Shown here: piece by piece, positions 1 through 6,748 of the stretch
Numbering within the stretch: position 1 is the first letter of the stretch
Layout of the letters: each line of letters starts with the position of its first letter
Assembly: GCA_021798435.1 (NCBI GenBank)
Contig: JAJZGN010000057.1
Coordinates: 1 to 10,427 of the forward strand
Origin: a bacterium
Lineage (GTDB): Bacteria; Chloroflexota; Dormibacteria; Aeolococcales; Bog-877
Length of the DNA stretch: 10,427 bases
Direction: 5' to 3'
Program-made: the position numbers and the translations under genes
The notes under the pieces: model-generated
Databases searched by the model: none
Seen by the model: the letters and a program-made list of their open reading frames with translations, nothing else
What the model was told of the DNA's origin: nothing

Positions 1-33
1 GACCGGCCCCCGCGCCGGCCCGGAGCGTCCGGC

Positions 34-1950
34 TCAAACCTCCTTGAACTCGGCGTCCACCACGTCGCCGTCGCCGCCCTCAGCCCCTCCCGCCGCGCCC
101 GCGGGCGGAATGTCATCCGCCGGAGCTGCGCCGTCCGGAGCGGATCCCGGTGTGCTCTGAGAGTAGATCGCCTCACCGATCTTCTGCAGCGCCTGGGTGA
201 GCTCCTGCTCCCCCGACTGCATGTCCCCGGCGTTGTTGGCGGCCACCGCAGACTTGAGGGTGTCCACCTTCTGGTTCACGTCGTCCCGGATCTCCGAGCT
301 GACCTTCTCGCCATGCTCTCGAAGAGTCTTCTCCGCCTGGTAGACGAGGGTCTCGCAGCGGTTCTTGAGGGCCACCTCATCCGCCCGCCGCTTGTCCTCG
401 TCGGCGTGAGCCTCAGCCTCCTTGACCATCCGCTCCACCTCCTCCTTCTGGAGGGTGGTCGACCCGGTGATGGTGACCTTCTGCTCCCGCCCGGTGCCGC
501 GGTCCTTGGCGGTCACATTGAGGATGCCGTTGGCGTCGATGTCAAAGGTGACCTCAATCTGAGGCAGTCCTCGGGGAGCCGGAGGGATGCCATCCAGCAT
601 GAAGCGCCCTAGGGTGCGGTTGTCCCGGGCCAACGGACGCTCCCCCTGGAGGACCACGATCTCCACCGAAGGCTGACCATCCGCGGCAGTGGAGAAGACC
701 TGGCTCTTGCTGGTGGGGATCGTGGTGTTGCGCTCGATCAGCCGGGTGTTGACCTCCCCCTCGGTCATGATCCCCAGGGAGAGCGGGGTCACGTCCAGGA
801 GCAGGACATCCTTGACCTCACCCTTGAGAACCCCGGCCTGGATGGCCGCGCCCACCGCCACCACCTCGTCGGGGTTGACGCCCCGGTGCGGCTCCTTGCC
901 CGCCATCTGCTTGACCAGCTCCTGGATCACCGGCATCCGGGTGGAGCCGCCGACAAGGATCACCTCGTCCAGGTCGGAAACCGCCATATTGGCGTCCTTC
1001 AGTGCGGACTCGAAGGGCGCCCGGCAGCGCGCCGTGAGGTCCTCGGTCAGCTGCTCGAACTTGGCCCGAGACAGCTTGAGGTCCAGGTGCTTGGGACCGT
1101 TCTGGTCCGCGGTGATGAAGGGAAGGTTGATCTGGGTCTCCTGGCGCTGGGACAGCTCAACCTTGGCCTTCTCGGCGGCCTCGGTGAGCCGCTGGAGGGC
1201 CTGACGGTCACCCTTCAGGTCGATCCCCTGGTCGCGGCGGAACTCCTCCGCCATCCAGTCGACGATCCGCCGGTCGTAGTCGTCCCCACCCAGGTGGGTG
1301 TCCCCATTTGTGGACTTGACCTCGAACACGCCCTCGCCAACCTCGAGAATGGAGACATCGAAGGTGCCGCCACCGAGGTCGAAGACCAGGATCTTCTCCG
1401 ACTCCTTGCGCTCCAGCCCGTAGGCCAGGGAGGCGGCGGTCGGCTCATTGATGATGCGAAGGACGTTGAGGCCCGCAATCTGGCCGGCGTTCTTGGTAGC
1501 CTGCCGCTGGGCGTCGTTGAAATAGGCCGGAACTGTGATCACGGCGTCGGTGACCTTCTCTCCCAGGTAGGTCTCGGCGTCGGCCTTCAACTTCTGCAGC
1601 ACCATGGCTGAGATCTGCTCTGGGGTGTAGCTCGTCCCCTCCACCTGGACCTCGGCCCGACCGTCCTTGCCCGCCACCACCTGGTAGGGGACGATCTTGC
1701 GCTCCGCCTCGACCTCGTTGAAGAGGCGGCCCATGAAGCGCTTGATGGAATAGACGGTGTTCTCGGGGTTCACAGCGGCCTGCCGCCGAGCCAGCTGGCC
1801 CACCAGCCGCTCCCCGTCCTTGGTGAAGGCGACCACCGAGGGGGTCGTCCGCCCGCCCTCGCTGTTGGGGATGACGACCGGCTCGCCACCTTCCATGACG
1901 GCCACCACCGAGTTGGTCGTGCCGAGGTCGATTCCTACGGTCTTGGCCAT
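34..1950 (-). CDS. dnaK: Chaperone protein DnaK (Hsp70)
   Basis: Cytosolic ATP-driven Hsp70 chaperone that, with GrpE and DnaJ, binds and refolds exposed hydrophobic peptides. The 638-aa product is full length (E. coli DnaK is 638 aa). The ATPase domain shows the phosphate-1 motif GIDLGTTNS (6-14), catalytic Lys70, phosphate-2 motif VFDLGGGTFDVS (189-200, with Thr196) and the adenosine motif ILVGGSTRMP (331-340). The interdomain linker DVLLLDVTPL lies at 381-390, the beta-sandwich substrate domain at about 391-500 and the helical lid at about 500-597. A Gly/Ala/Asp-rich tail ends in DVVDAEFKEV, as in bacterial DnaKs. A roughly 23-residue insert around 78-105, typical of Gram-negative-type DnaK and absent from Actinomycetota and Bacillota, is present. 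The ATG start has a GGAGGT ribosome site 11 nt upstream. grpE or dnaJ may follow beyond the left edge, but only 33 nt remain there. Confidence 0.98.
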   Translation of the reverse strand: MAKTVGIDLGTTNSVVAVMEGGEPVVIPNSEGGRTTPSVVAFTKDGERLVGQLARRQAAVNPENTVYSIKRFMGRLFNEVEAERKIVPYQVVAGKDGRAEVQVEGTSYTPEQISAMVLQKLKADAETYLGEKVTDAVITVPAYFNDAQRQATKNAGQIAGLNVLRIINEPTAASLAYGLERKESEKILVFDLGGGTFDVSILEVGEGVFEVKSTNGDTHLGGDDYDRRIVDWMAEEFRRDQGIDLKGDRQALQRLTEAAEKAKVELSQRQETQINLPFITADQNGPKHLDLKLSRAKFEQLTEDLTARCRAPFESALKDANMAVSDLDEVILVGGSTRMPVIQELVKQMAGKEPHRGVNPDEVVAVGAAIQAGVLKGEVKDVLLLDVTPLSLGIMTEGEVNTRLIERNTTIPTSKSQVFSTAADGQPSVEIVVLQGERPLARDNRTLGRFMLDGIPPAPRGLPQIEVTFDIDANGILNVTAKDRGTGREQKVTITGSTTLQKEEVERMVKEAEAHADEDKRRADEVALKNRCETLVYQAEKTLREHGEKVSSEIRDDVNQKVDTLKSAVAANNAGDMQSGEQELTQALQKIGEAIYSQSTPGSAPDGAAPADDIPPAGAAGGAEGGDGDVVDAEFKEV

Positions 1951-1961
1951 GAAGTTGAGTT

Positions 1962-1967
1962 ACCTCC
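1962..1967 (-). promoter_or_regulatory. Ribosome binding site of dnaK (GGAGGT)
   Basis: The minus strand reads GGAGGT, a near-perfect Shine-Dalgarno sequence, 11 nt before the dnaK ATG. It is the strongest ribosome site in the window. That contrasts with the genes at 8364, 9497 and 10358, which have none. Confidence 0.8.
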
Positions 1968-1982
1968 GTGCGTTGGGGTCGG

Positions 1983-1999
1983 GGGCCGCCGGGCGGCCC
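1983..1999. repeat. 8-bp inverted repeat in the dnaK leader
   Basis: The arms GGGCCGCC (1983-1990) and GGCGGCCC (1992-1999) are perfectly complementary around a single base. In RNA this would close as a stem of about 7 bp with a 3-nt loop. It lies between the candidate dnaK -10 element and the dnaK ribosome site. It could therefore be a leader hairpin affecting translation, or an operator. GC-rich sequence makes chance dyads common, so the function is inferred. Confidence 0.45.
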
Positions 2000-2012
2000 G
2001 CCCGCCACCATT

Positions 2013-2018
2013 ACCCTA
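2013..2018 (-). promoter_or_regulatory. Candidate -10 element of dnaK (TAGGGT)
   Basis: The minus strand reads TAGGGT, matching the TANNNT core, about 63 nt upstream of the dnaK ATG. About 17 nt further upstream is only a weak -35-like GTTTGG (2036-2041). This is one of very few A/T-containing hexamers in the GC-rich intergenic region. The assignment is tentative. Confidence 0.35.
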
Positions 2019-2025
2019 CCGCAGA

Positions 2026-2037
2026 GGGGGCGCCCCC
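2026..2037. repeat. 12-bp perfect palindrome in the dnaK promoter spacer
   Basis: GGGGGCGCCCCC is its own reverse complement. It falls between the candidate dnaK -10 (2013-2018) and the weak -35-like site (2036-2041), a position where a bound repressor would block transcription. No known heat-shock operator matches it. Confidence 0.4.
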
Positions 2038-2059
2038 AAACCGCAACTCCGATTTGGGG
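2034..2059. repeat. Operator-like dyad CCCCAAA-N12-TTTGGGG
   Basis: Perfect 7-bp arms CCCCAAA (2034-2040) and TTTGGGG (2053-2059) flank 12 nt. A further CCCCCAA copy lies at 2072-2078, directly repeating 2033-2039 at a 39-nt offset. The dyad sits between dnaK and the plus-strand gene at 2099, so a protein bound here could act on either. It resembles neither the CIRCE element nor HAIR. Function is inferred only from position and symmetry. Confidence 0.4.
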
Positions 2060-2098
2060 CCTCGCGCTGGACCCCCAATTGCCGGATGATGAAGCGCA

Positions 2099-2584
2099 AT
2101 GGGCACCAAGGAAGGACGTCACCTGGCGTCCCCGGCCACCCTCTTGCTCGTGCTTCTGCTGATCATTGGCGTGGTCCTCACGGTGACCGGCCCCACCGCT
2201 CCGGTCCAGGCGAACGGACTGGGAATCACCCCATCCACGGTGCTGCTCTTGGACCAGAGCGGACTGAGCGTCGCCGCACCGCAGGGTCGAGCCCTGGTGG
2301 GCGAAGGCCGGGCCCTCCAGGTGGCCCGAGGCCAGGGGATCCAGGACCTGCCGAAGTCCGCATTCCTGGCGCTCGCCAGCCAGGCCCGAGGAGGCAGCGT
2401 GGGAGCGCGGCCGCGCCTTTGCTGGGTGGTGCTGCTCCAGGCGGGCGCTGATCCCTTCGGCAACCTCCCGGCCCCCGGCCAAATCACCCTCTACGCGGTC
2501 GTCGTGGACGCTCGCAGCGGACACTTCCTGACCGCGGTCGTAGCGTTCCAGGGCCCGGCCCACTCCGGGGTGGGCTCGGAGTAG
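2099..2584 (+). CDS. Hypothetical secreted or membrane-anchored protein
   Basis: A 161-aa protein I do not recognise by family. The N-terminus has a short charged stretch (Lys4, Glu5, Arg7, His8) and then a strongly hydrophobic segment at about 12-30 (LLLVLLLIIGVVL). This is a signal peptide or single membrane anchor that would place the remaining 130 residues outside the cytoplasm. The distal part (about 105-147) has alternating beta-like hydrophobics with a VVVDARSG turn, loosely like PepSY-type extracytoplasmic domains; this is a weak visual resemblance only. An in-frame TGA at 2090-2092 makes the ATG at 2099 the first usable start. No clear Shine-Dalgarno is visible, but GATGAT at 2085-2090 could be a weak -10 for a leaderless start. 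It is co-directional with the GH5 gene 77 nt downstream, so the two may be cotranscribed exported proteins. Confidence 0.7.
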   Translation: MGTKEGRHLASPATLLLVLLLIIGVVLTVTGPTAPVQANGLGITPSTVLLLDQSGLSVAAPQGRALVGEGRALQVARGQGIQDLPKSAFLALASQARGGSVGARPRLCWVVLLQAGADPFGNLPAPGQITLYAVVVDARSGHFLTAVVAFQGPAHSGVGSE

Positions 2585-2661
2585 CCACGACCGTCCCGTC
2601 CGCTCGCCGACCCGGCCCAGGAAGGGAGAGCGCCGGCGGAATTAGCGCCGGCCTCTGGCTG

Positions 2662-4026
2662 GTGCTCGCGGTCATGGCGCTAGGGGCGATCGTCCTCTCC
2701 CCGGTCCCCACCTTGGCGGCCTCGTTCCAGGCGCAGCGGCCACCTCCCGGCCCCCTCCCCTGGCTCAGCGTCCGGAGTGGCCAGATAGTCAACAGCCAGG
2801 GGAAGACGGTGATCCTCCGGGGGTTCAATGACGACGCCCTGCTCCAGCGCGGCAGTGCGCCGCTGCCCCCTCCCCTCACCATGGGGGACGCCCTCCTGAT
2901 GCGCGCCCAGGGGTTCGACGTGGTCCGGATCCCGGTTTCCTGGTCCCTTCTGGAGCCCCAACCGGGGTTCTTCAGCCGGAGCTACCTGAGGAAGGTGCAG
3001 GCCATGGTGGACCTCTGTGCACGCGCCGGGCTTTACACCGTCCTCGACCTTCACACCGAAGACTTCGGCGTGGCCTTCGGGGGAAGCGGAGCACCCCGCT
3101 GGCTCACCCTTCCAGCCCTTCCCGACTGGCACTTCCCCGGGGTCCCGAGCGCCTGGCAGCGGCACCTCTCGCCGGCCGTGAACGCCGACCTGGCGTTCTT
3201 CTGGCTCTACCCCAACTGGCAGCGGCTCTACTGGCAGGCCTGGCGGGTGCTGGCGAGGCCCCTCGCCGGCGACTCCGCCGTCGCCGGATTCGACCTCTAC
3301 AACGAGCCCCACCCCCTGCCCGTGCCCCCGGGGATCTTCGGGCCCCGGATCCTCTTCCCTTTCTACGCGACCGGGATCCAGGAGATCGCCCAGGTGGACC
3401 CCAACCACCTCTTCATCATCGAGGGCAACCTGTTCGGGGACCTGCCGACCAAGGTTGACCCCCTGCGGTCCCCCGACCTCGTGTACTCCACCCATCTGTA
3501 TGCCGGCAGCCTGATCGGAGGCTCCTTCCACGGCGCGTCCTCCCCACTCCGCTCCGAGCTGACCCAGGGCCTCTCCGAGGCCGCCCAGATTCCAGCCGCC
3601 TACTGGACCGGCGAGCTGGGGATCGACCACCGCCTCCGTGGAGCCACGGCCTGGGCCCTGGCTGAGATCGCGCTCTCCAACCAGTACCGGACCGGTTGGG
3701 CCTGGTGGCAGTGGGACGACCCCACCGGTTGGGGGGTGCGCACGGGCCGAGGGCCTGTCGACCAGGCCTGGCTAGACACCCTCTCGCAGCCCTACGTCCA
3801 GGTGGCGCCGGGCCGGCTCGTGTCGATGTCCTACTCCACCTCGCGGCGGGTACTCACCGTGAGCGTGGCAGGGGTCCCGCTCAGAGCCGTGGCCGAGGTC
3901 GCCTGGCCTGCCAGCCTCCCTCACCCACACCTCATCGGCGGCTGCGCAGAGCTCGTAGGCACCTACCCCGGTGGGGTAAGGGTCCGGATCTCGGCCCCGG
4001 CCTGCACCATCACCCTGGCGGCGTGA
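2662..4026 (+). CDS. Secreted glycoside hydrolase family 5 (endoglycoceramidase/cellulase-like)
   Basis: Retaining glycoside hydrolase with a (beta/alpha)8 barrel, predicted to act outside the membrane on a glucan or glycoconjugate. In numbering from the GTG at 2662, a hydrophobic signal segment (3-20) ending near AAS is followed by a Pro-rich linker. The barrel (about 35-375) has ILRGFN (51-56), VVRIPVSW (87-94), DLH (129-131), the acid/base motif DLYNEP with Glu215, STHLY (276-280), the nucleophile motif TGELG with Glu318, and the Trp cluster WAWWQW (346-351). Residues about 385-454 look like the small C-terminal beta domain of endoglycoceramidase-type GH5 proteins. The start is uncertain. 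The frame is open upstream, and AGGGAGAG at 2623-2630 is too far from this GTG but well placed for an ATT at 2641. The 3' end overlaps the convergent oxidoreductase gene by 17 bp. Substrate cannot be told from sequence. Confidence 0.88.
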   Translation: MLAVMALGAIVLSPVPTLAASFQAQRPPPGPLPWLSVRSGQIVNSQGKTVILRGFNDDALLQRGSAPLPPPLTMGDALLMRAQGFDVVRIPVSWSLLEPQPGFFSRSYLRKVQAMVDLCARAGLYTVLDLHTEDFGVAFGGSGAPRWLTLPALPDWHFPGVPSAWQRHLSPAVNADLAFFWLYPNWQRLYWQAWRVLARPLAGDSAVAGFDLYNEPHPLPVPPGIFGPRILFPFYATGIQEIAQVDPNHLFIIEGNLFGDLPTKVDPLRSPDLVYSTHLYAGSLIGGSFHGASSPLRSELTQGLSEAAQIPAAYWTGELGIDHRLRGATAWALAEIALSNQYRTGWAWWQWDDPTGWGVRTGRGPVDQAWLDTLSQPYVQVAPGRLVSMSYSTSRRVLTVSVAGVPLRAVAEVAWPASLPHPHLIGGCAELVGTYPGGVRVRISAPACTITLAA

Positions 4027-5011
4027 CCACGGCCACCGCCGCCCCGCTCGCCAGGCTGTCTCGGCAGGCATCCAGGACGGCCAGGTTGGCGGCGGCTTCG
4101 CGGGCCGAGGTGAGCGGTTCCTCCAGGGTCCTGACCTTCTTCATGAAGTGCTCCGTCATCTCCTGGTAGGGGTCCGCCTCCGAGGTCTCGAGCCGCTCCT
4201 CGGCATCCCCCGGCGACCGCTCCAGGAACAGCGGTACTCGCTGCCCCTTCCAGGCGGTGAAGGGAAGCGGGATCAGAAGCGCGCCGTCACCTCCCTCCAC
4301 GCGGAGCCACTGGCTCTCACCGCGCTCGAAGGCGCAGCTGAGAGCTGCCGAGCCGGCCTCTCCGAAGTCCAAGAGTAGATCGCAGCGGACATCCACGCCG
4401 TGCCCGGTCCGGGCCAGGGCCTGCGCTCGGAGCGGCTCCGCCCCGAACACCTGCCGGCTGGCGCTGACCAGGTAGGTCCCGAGGTCATAAAGCGCGCCCC
4501 CTCCCAGCTCGGCCCGCCAGCGGTAGTCGTCCCCGGAGGCCAGGGGGAAGGCGAAGCTGCCCCCCACATGCCGCGGTTCACCGATCACCCCAGAGCGGAG
4601 GAGCCGGAGGGCCTCCTCCCAGCGAGGGTGGTAGCGGTACATCAGGGCCTCGCCGAGGACGCGACGGTGGGTGCGCGCCGCCCGACCCATGGCCAGAGCC
4701 TCTCCTGAGGTCAGTGCCAGCGGCTTCTCGCACAGGACGTGCTTTCCCGCCGCGAGTGCCCGAAGTGCCCAGGGTAAGTGCAGGGAGTTGGGGAGCGGCA
4801 GGTAGATGCAGTCGACGGCCGCGGCCAGGACCGCCTCGTAGCTGGGATGGACCTCCGGAATCCCCAACTCCCGGGCCATCTCCTGGCCCCGTCCGAGGTC
4901 GCGGCTGGCGACGGCGACTACCTCCCCCCCGGCGGCGCGGATCGCGGGCACGACCGCGGTCCGGGCGATCCGGGCCGCGCCCAGGATCCCCCAGCGGAGG
5001 GGGATGCTCAG
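4010..5011 (-). CDS. Gfo/Idh/MocA family NAD(P)-dependent oxidoreductase
   Basis: A 333-aa sugar or polyol dehydrogenase-type enzyme. An N-terminal Rossmann fold shows GILGAARIA (8-16), IYLPLPNSLH (69-78) and the family catalytic EKP (95-97, within VLCEKPLAL). The C-terminal alpha/beta domain contains MYRYHPR (124-130) and the substrate-site motif GGALYDLGTY (171-180, Asp176). This pattern resembles the D-xylose/trans-dihydrodiol dehydrogenase-like branch, but the substrate is unproven. No ATG, GTG or TTG lies in frame close enough upstream of the Rossmann motif. The best start is a CTG at 5011-5009 whose last two bases plus A form the TGA of the upstream gene (CTGA overlap), implying translational coupling. 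The 3' end overlaps the convergent GH5 gene. Together with the upstream fusion protein it probably forms a two-enzyme carbohydrate oxidation unit. Confidence 0.92.
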   Translation of the reverse strand: MSIPLRWGILGAARIARTAVVPAIRAAGGEVVAVASRDLGRGQEMARELGIPEVHPSYEAVLAAAVDCIYLPLPNSLHLPWALRALAAGKHVLCEKPLALTSGEALAMGRAARTHRRVLGEALMYRYHPRWEEALRLLRSGVIGEPRHVGGSFAFPLASGDDYRWRAELGGGALYDLGTYLVSASRQVFGAEPLRAQALARTGHGVDVRCDLLLDFGEAGSAALSCAFERGESQWLRVEGGDGALLIPLPFTAWKGQRVPLFLERSPGDAEERLETSEADPYQEMTEHFMKKVRTLEEPLTSAREAAANLAVLDACRDSLASGAAVAVVTPPG

Positions 5012-6678
5012 ATCCTGACCTGCTGCGGACCGCCGCTGGCTGCGCGCATCGCCGCCTCCATGATGGCGACATTTCGCCGAGCCGCCTCCGGCGTGACCGC
5101 CAGCGGCTCCCGGGCCAGCAGGTGGCCCGCCAGGTTCCTGTAGAAGGCCTGGGGCGGAGCGGGAGGAAGGGCCACCCTCTGATCGTGACTGCGCCCGGCC
5201 GGTCCCGGCTGCAGCAGGTGGAGCTCGCAGGGCAGGTCGGCGACCGGCACCTGGACCTCCGAGAACCCGGTCGGGGTGGCCTCCAGCCGGCTCTCCTCTC
5301 GCCAGAGTCCGATCGCGGCCCCCTCGGTTCCCAGGAGGTACCACTTCGGCTTGCGAGCGGCGGCGATGTCGGAGTGGATGAACTCAGCGCTGGCACCGTC
5401 ATCGAAGGTCATCCGGAGCACGAAGTGGTCGTCGTTGGTCACATCCAACCAGATCAGCTTCTGGCTCGTGGCGCTCACCTCGACAACCCGCCCGGGGAGG
5501 AGCTGGAGGATCCAGTCGAGATAGTGCGCCCCCCAGTCGAAGATCACGCCTCCGCTCACGCTGGACTCGGAGTGCCAGAAGTGGCAGGGGTGCTCGAAGC
5601 CGCCGACGAAGGCCTCGAGGTGGAACACCCTCCCCAGCTGGCCGGTCTCCACCAGCTCACGAAGTGCCATGAAGTCCGGATCCCAGCGGCGACTCTGGTA
5701 GACGGTGAGGGTGCGGTCGGCGCCGGCCGCCGCCTCCAGGAGCCTGTCAGCCTCCGCCACTGTGAGGCAGAACGGCTTCTCCACCACGACGTGCCGGCCC
5801 GCCTCGAGGGCCCGCAGAGCGAGGGAGAAGTGGGTGTTCGGGGGAGTGGAGATCACCACCGCTCCCACCGCGGGGTTCGCCAGGAGCTCCTCCAGGCCCG
5901 TGGCCGGGTCCGCGGAGGGGGCCAGTTCGACGGCTGTCCTCAACCGCGCTGGAGAGTGGTCTGCGACCGCGGCCACCCTGAGGCCCGGGACCGCGGAGAT
6001 GGCGGCGAGGTGTTCGGGACCGATGGCCCCGAAGCCCAGGAGTCCGACCCCGACCGGCGCACCCTCGGAGCGGCCGGCGGCGTGGCGCACCCCGCGGTAG
6101 AGCAGATCCTGGACCGCTGGAGACTGAAAGGTGGCGGCAGCACCACCCAGGCCGAAGTGCACCACCCGTCCGGAACCAGCACGCCGAACCAGCGCTAGGG
6201 GCCGCCGTCCCGAGCGCCAGGTGGTGCTGAGCAGGACCTCGGCCTCGGGGCCGAGCTCGCCGGCATCCTCGACCGCGAAGCCGGAGTCGAGGACCGTGAA
6301 CGAGGCCGGCGACCTCCGGGTTATGTCGTGGTCCGAGCGCTCGACGTCCACGACCAGCTCGCCGGCCGGGAGTCGGTCCGCGGCTCGGCCGATGAGCGGG
6401 CCCAGCCGGGACCCCCGGCTCCAGTTGGAGCTGGTGCAGTGGAGCGACACCAGGCCCCCGCCCGAGGTCAGGAAGTCCGCGATCCCGGCCTCGGCAGCCC
6501 CACCCAGGGCTCCTGACGGGTCGTGGGCCACCACCACATCGGCCCTATCCAGGCCGACGAGATCCTCGGGGGTCCCGATGACCCTGGTCTCGACCTCGTG
6601 GGTCTCGCGGAGATAGGAGAGCCAGGGCTCCATGGCCGCCAGCTCCGGCCCTGACGCCATTACCAGTGCGCGAATCAA
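5008..6678 (-). CDS. ThuA-like domain fused to Gfo/Idh/MocA oxidoreductase
   Basis: A 556-aa two-domain protein. Residues 1-202 form a ThuA-like (trehalose-utilisation, class I glutamine amidotransferase-like) domain: a beta start RALVMASG, VVVAHD (48-53), GGGLVSLHC (73-81) and a terminal GRVVHFGLGG (170-179). Residues about 208-556 are a full Gfo/Idh/MocA oxidoreductase with GFGAIG (215-220), STPPNTHF (277-284), EKP (300-302) and GGVIFDWGAHYLDW (377-390, Asp381 and His385). ThuA-like and Gfo/Idh/MocA proteins are often neighbours in sugar loci, and here they are one chain. I chose the TTG at 6678 because GGGAGA (6692-6687) lies 9 nt upstream and the ThuA beta-strand starts at once. A GTG at 6729 would add 17 basic residues without a ribosome site. 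The stop codon overlaps the next gene's CTG start. Confidence 0.9.
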   Translation of the reverse strand: MIRALVMASGPELAAMEPWLSYLRETHEVETRVIGTPEDLVGLDRADVVVAHDPSGALGGAAEAGIADFLTSGGGLVSLHCTSSNWSRGSRLGPLIGRAADRLPAGELVVDVERSDHDITRRSPASFTVLDSGFAVEDAGELGPEAEVLLSTTWRSGRRPLALVRRAGSGRVVHFGLGGAAATFQSPAVQDLLYRGVRHAAGRSEGAPVGVGLLGFGAIGPEHLAAISAVPGLRVAAVADHSPARLRTAVELAPSADPATGLEELLANPAVGAVVISTPPNTHFSLALRALEAGRHVVVEKPFCLTVAEADRLLEAAAGADRTLTVYQSRRWDPDFMALRELVETGQLGRVFHLEAFVGGFEHPCHFWHSESSVSGGVIFDWGAHYLDWILQLLPGRVVEVSATSQKLIWLDVTNDDHFVLRMTFDDGASAEFIHSDIAAARKPKWYLLGTEGAAIGLWREESRLEATPTGFSEVQVPVADLPCELHLLQPGPAGRSHDQRVALPPAPPQAFYRNLAGHLLAREPLAVTPEAARRNVAIMEAAMRAASGGPQQVRI

Positions 6679-6686
6679 GTGCCGAT

Positions 6687-6692
6687 TCTCCC
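6687..6692 (-). promoter_or_regulatory. Ribosome binding site deciding the TTG start at 6678
   Basis: The minus strand reads GGGAGA, ending 8 nt before a TTG codon at 6678-6676. No comparable site precedes the GTG at 6729. The product from this TTG begins directly with the first strand of the ThuA-like domain. Confidence 0.6.
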
Positions 6693-6709
6693 GATGGCTG
6701 TCCCGCCTC

Positions 6710-6715
6710 ACTCTA
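6710..6715 (-). promoter_or_regulatory. Candidate -10 element of the ThuA-Gfo/Idh operon (TAGAGT)
   Basis: The minus strand reads TAGAGT in the 70-nt gap after the ubiE stop. It would start a transcript near 6703, giving a leader of about 25 nt that contains the GGGAGA site. This is downstream of the GTG at 6729, which supports the TTG start. No good -35 is visible, and readthrough from ubiE is equally possible. Confidence 0.35.
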
Positions 6716-6748
6716 ACCCACTTAGCCACTAAGAGAGCGGCCGGCGGC

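Noticed and set aside
1..33. GC-rich hairpin after dnaK (CCGGC 3-7 with GCCGG 14-18)
   Set aside because: The stem is only 5 bp with no U-tract in the transcribed direction, so a terminator call is not supported. Such dyads are expected in this base composition.
1951..1970. Half of a HAIR (HspR) site, TTGAGTT, next to the dnaK start
   Set aside because: The second half ACTCAAG at the required spacing is absent, and the repeat-free half site lies inside the leader. CIRCE is also absent.
2086..2451. Alternative plus-strand frame beginning ATGATGAAG
   Set aside because: The tandem ATG is tempting, but the product is Arg/Gly/Pro-rich with no hydrophobic segment. The overlapping frame from 2099 gives a coherent signal peptide and folded-looking domain.
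1445..2563. 372-aa minus-strand open frame across dnaK and the intergenic region
   Set aside because: It reads dnaK in the wrong frame and would cross the dnaK promoter and a plus-strand gene. Its Gly/Arg-rich composition marks a shadow.
2680..3630. 316-aa antisense frame in the GH5 gene
   Set aside because: It is a mirror frame of a well-supported GH5 enzyme, with no independent motif or ribosome site.
4714..6198. 494-aa plus-strand open frame
   Set aside because: It is antisense to the two Gfo/Idh/MocA genes, whose motifs are unmistakable. Its translation is low-complexity Arg/Gly/Pro typical of GC-rich shadow frames, with no domain.
6678..6729. GTG start at 6729 for the ThuA fusion
   Set aside because: It adds 17 polar and basic residues, has no ribosome site and lies upstream of the candidate -10. 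The TTG at 6678 has a good Shine-Dalgarno at 9 nt.
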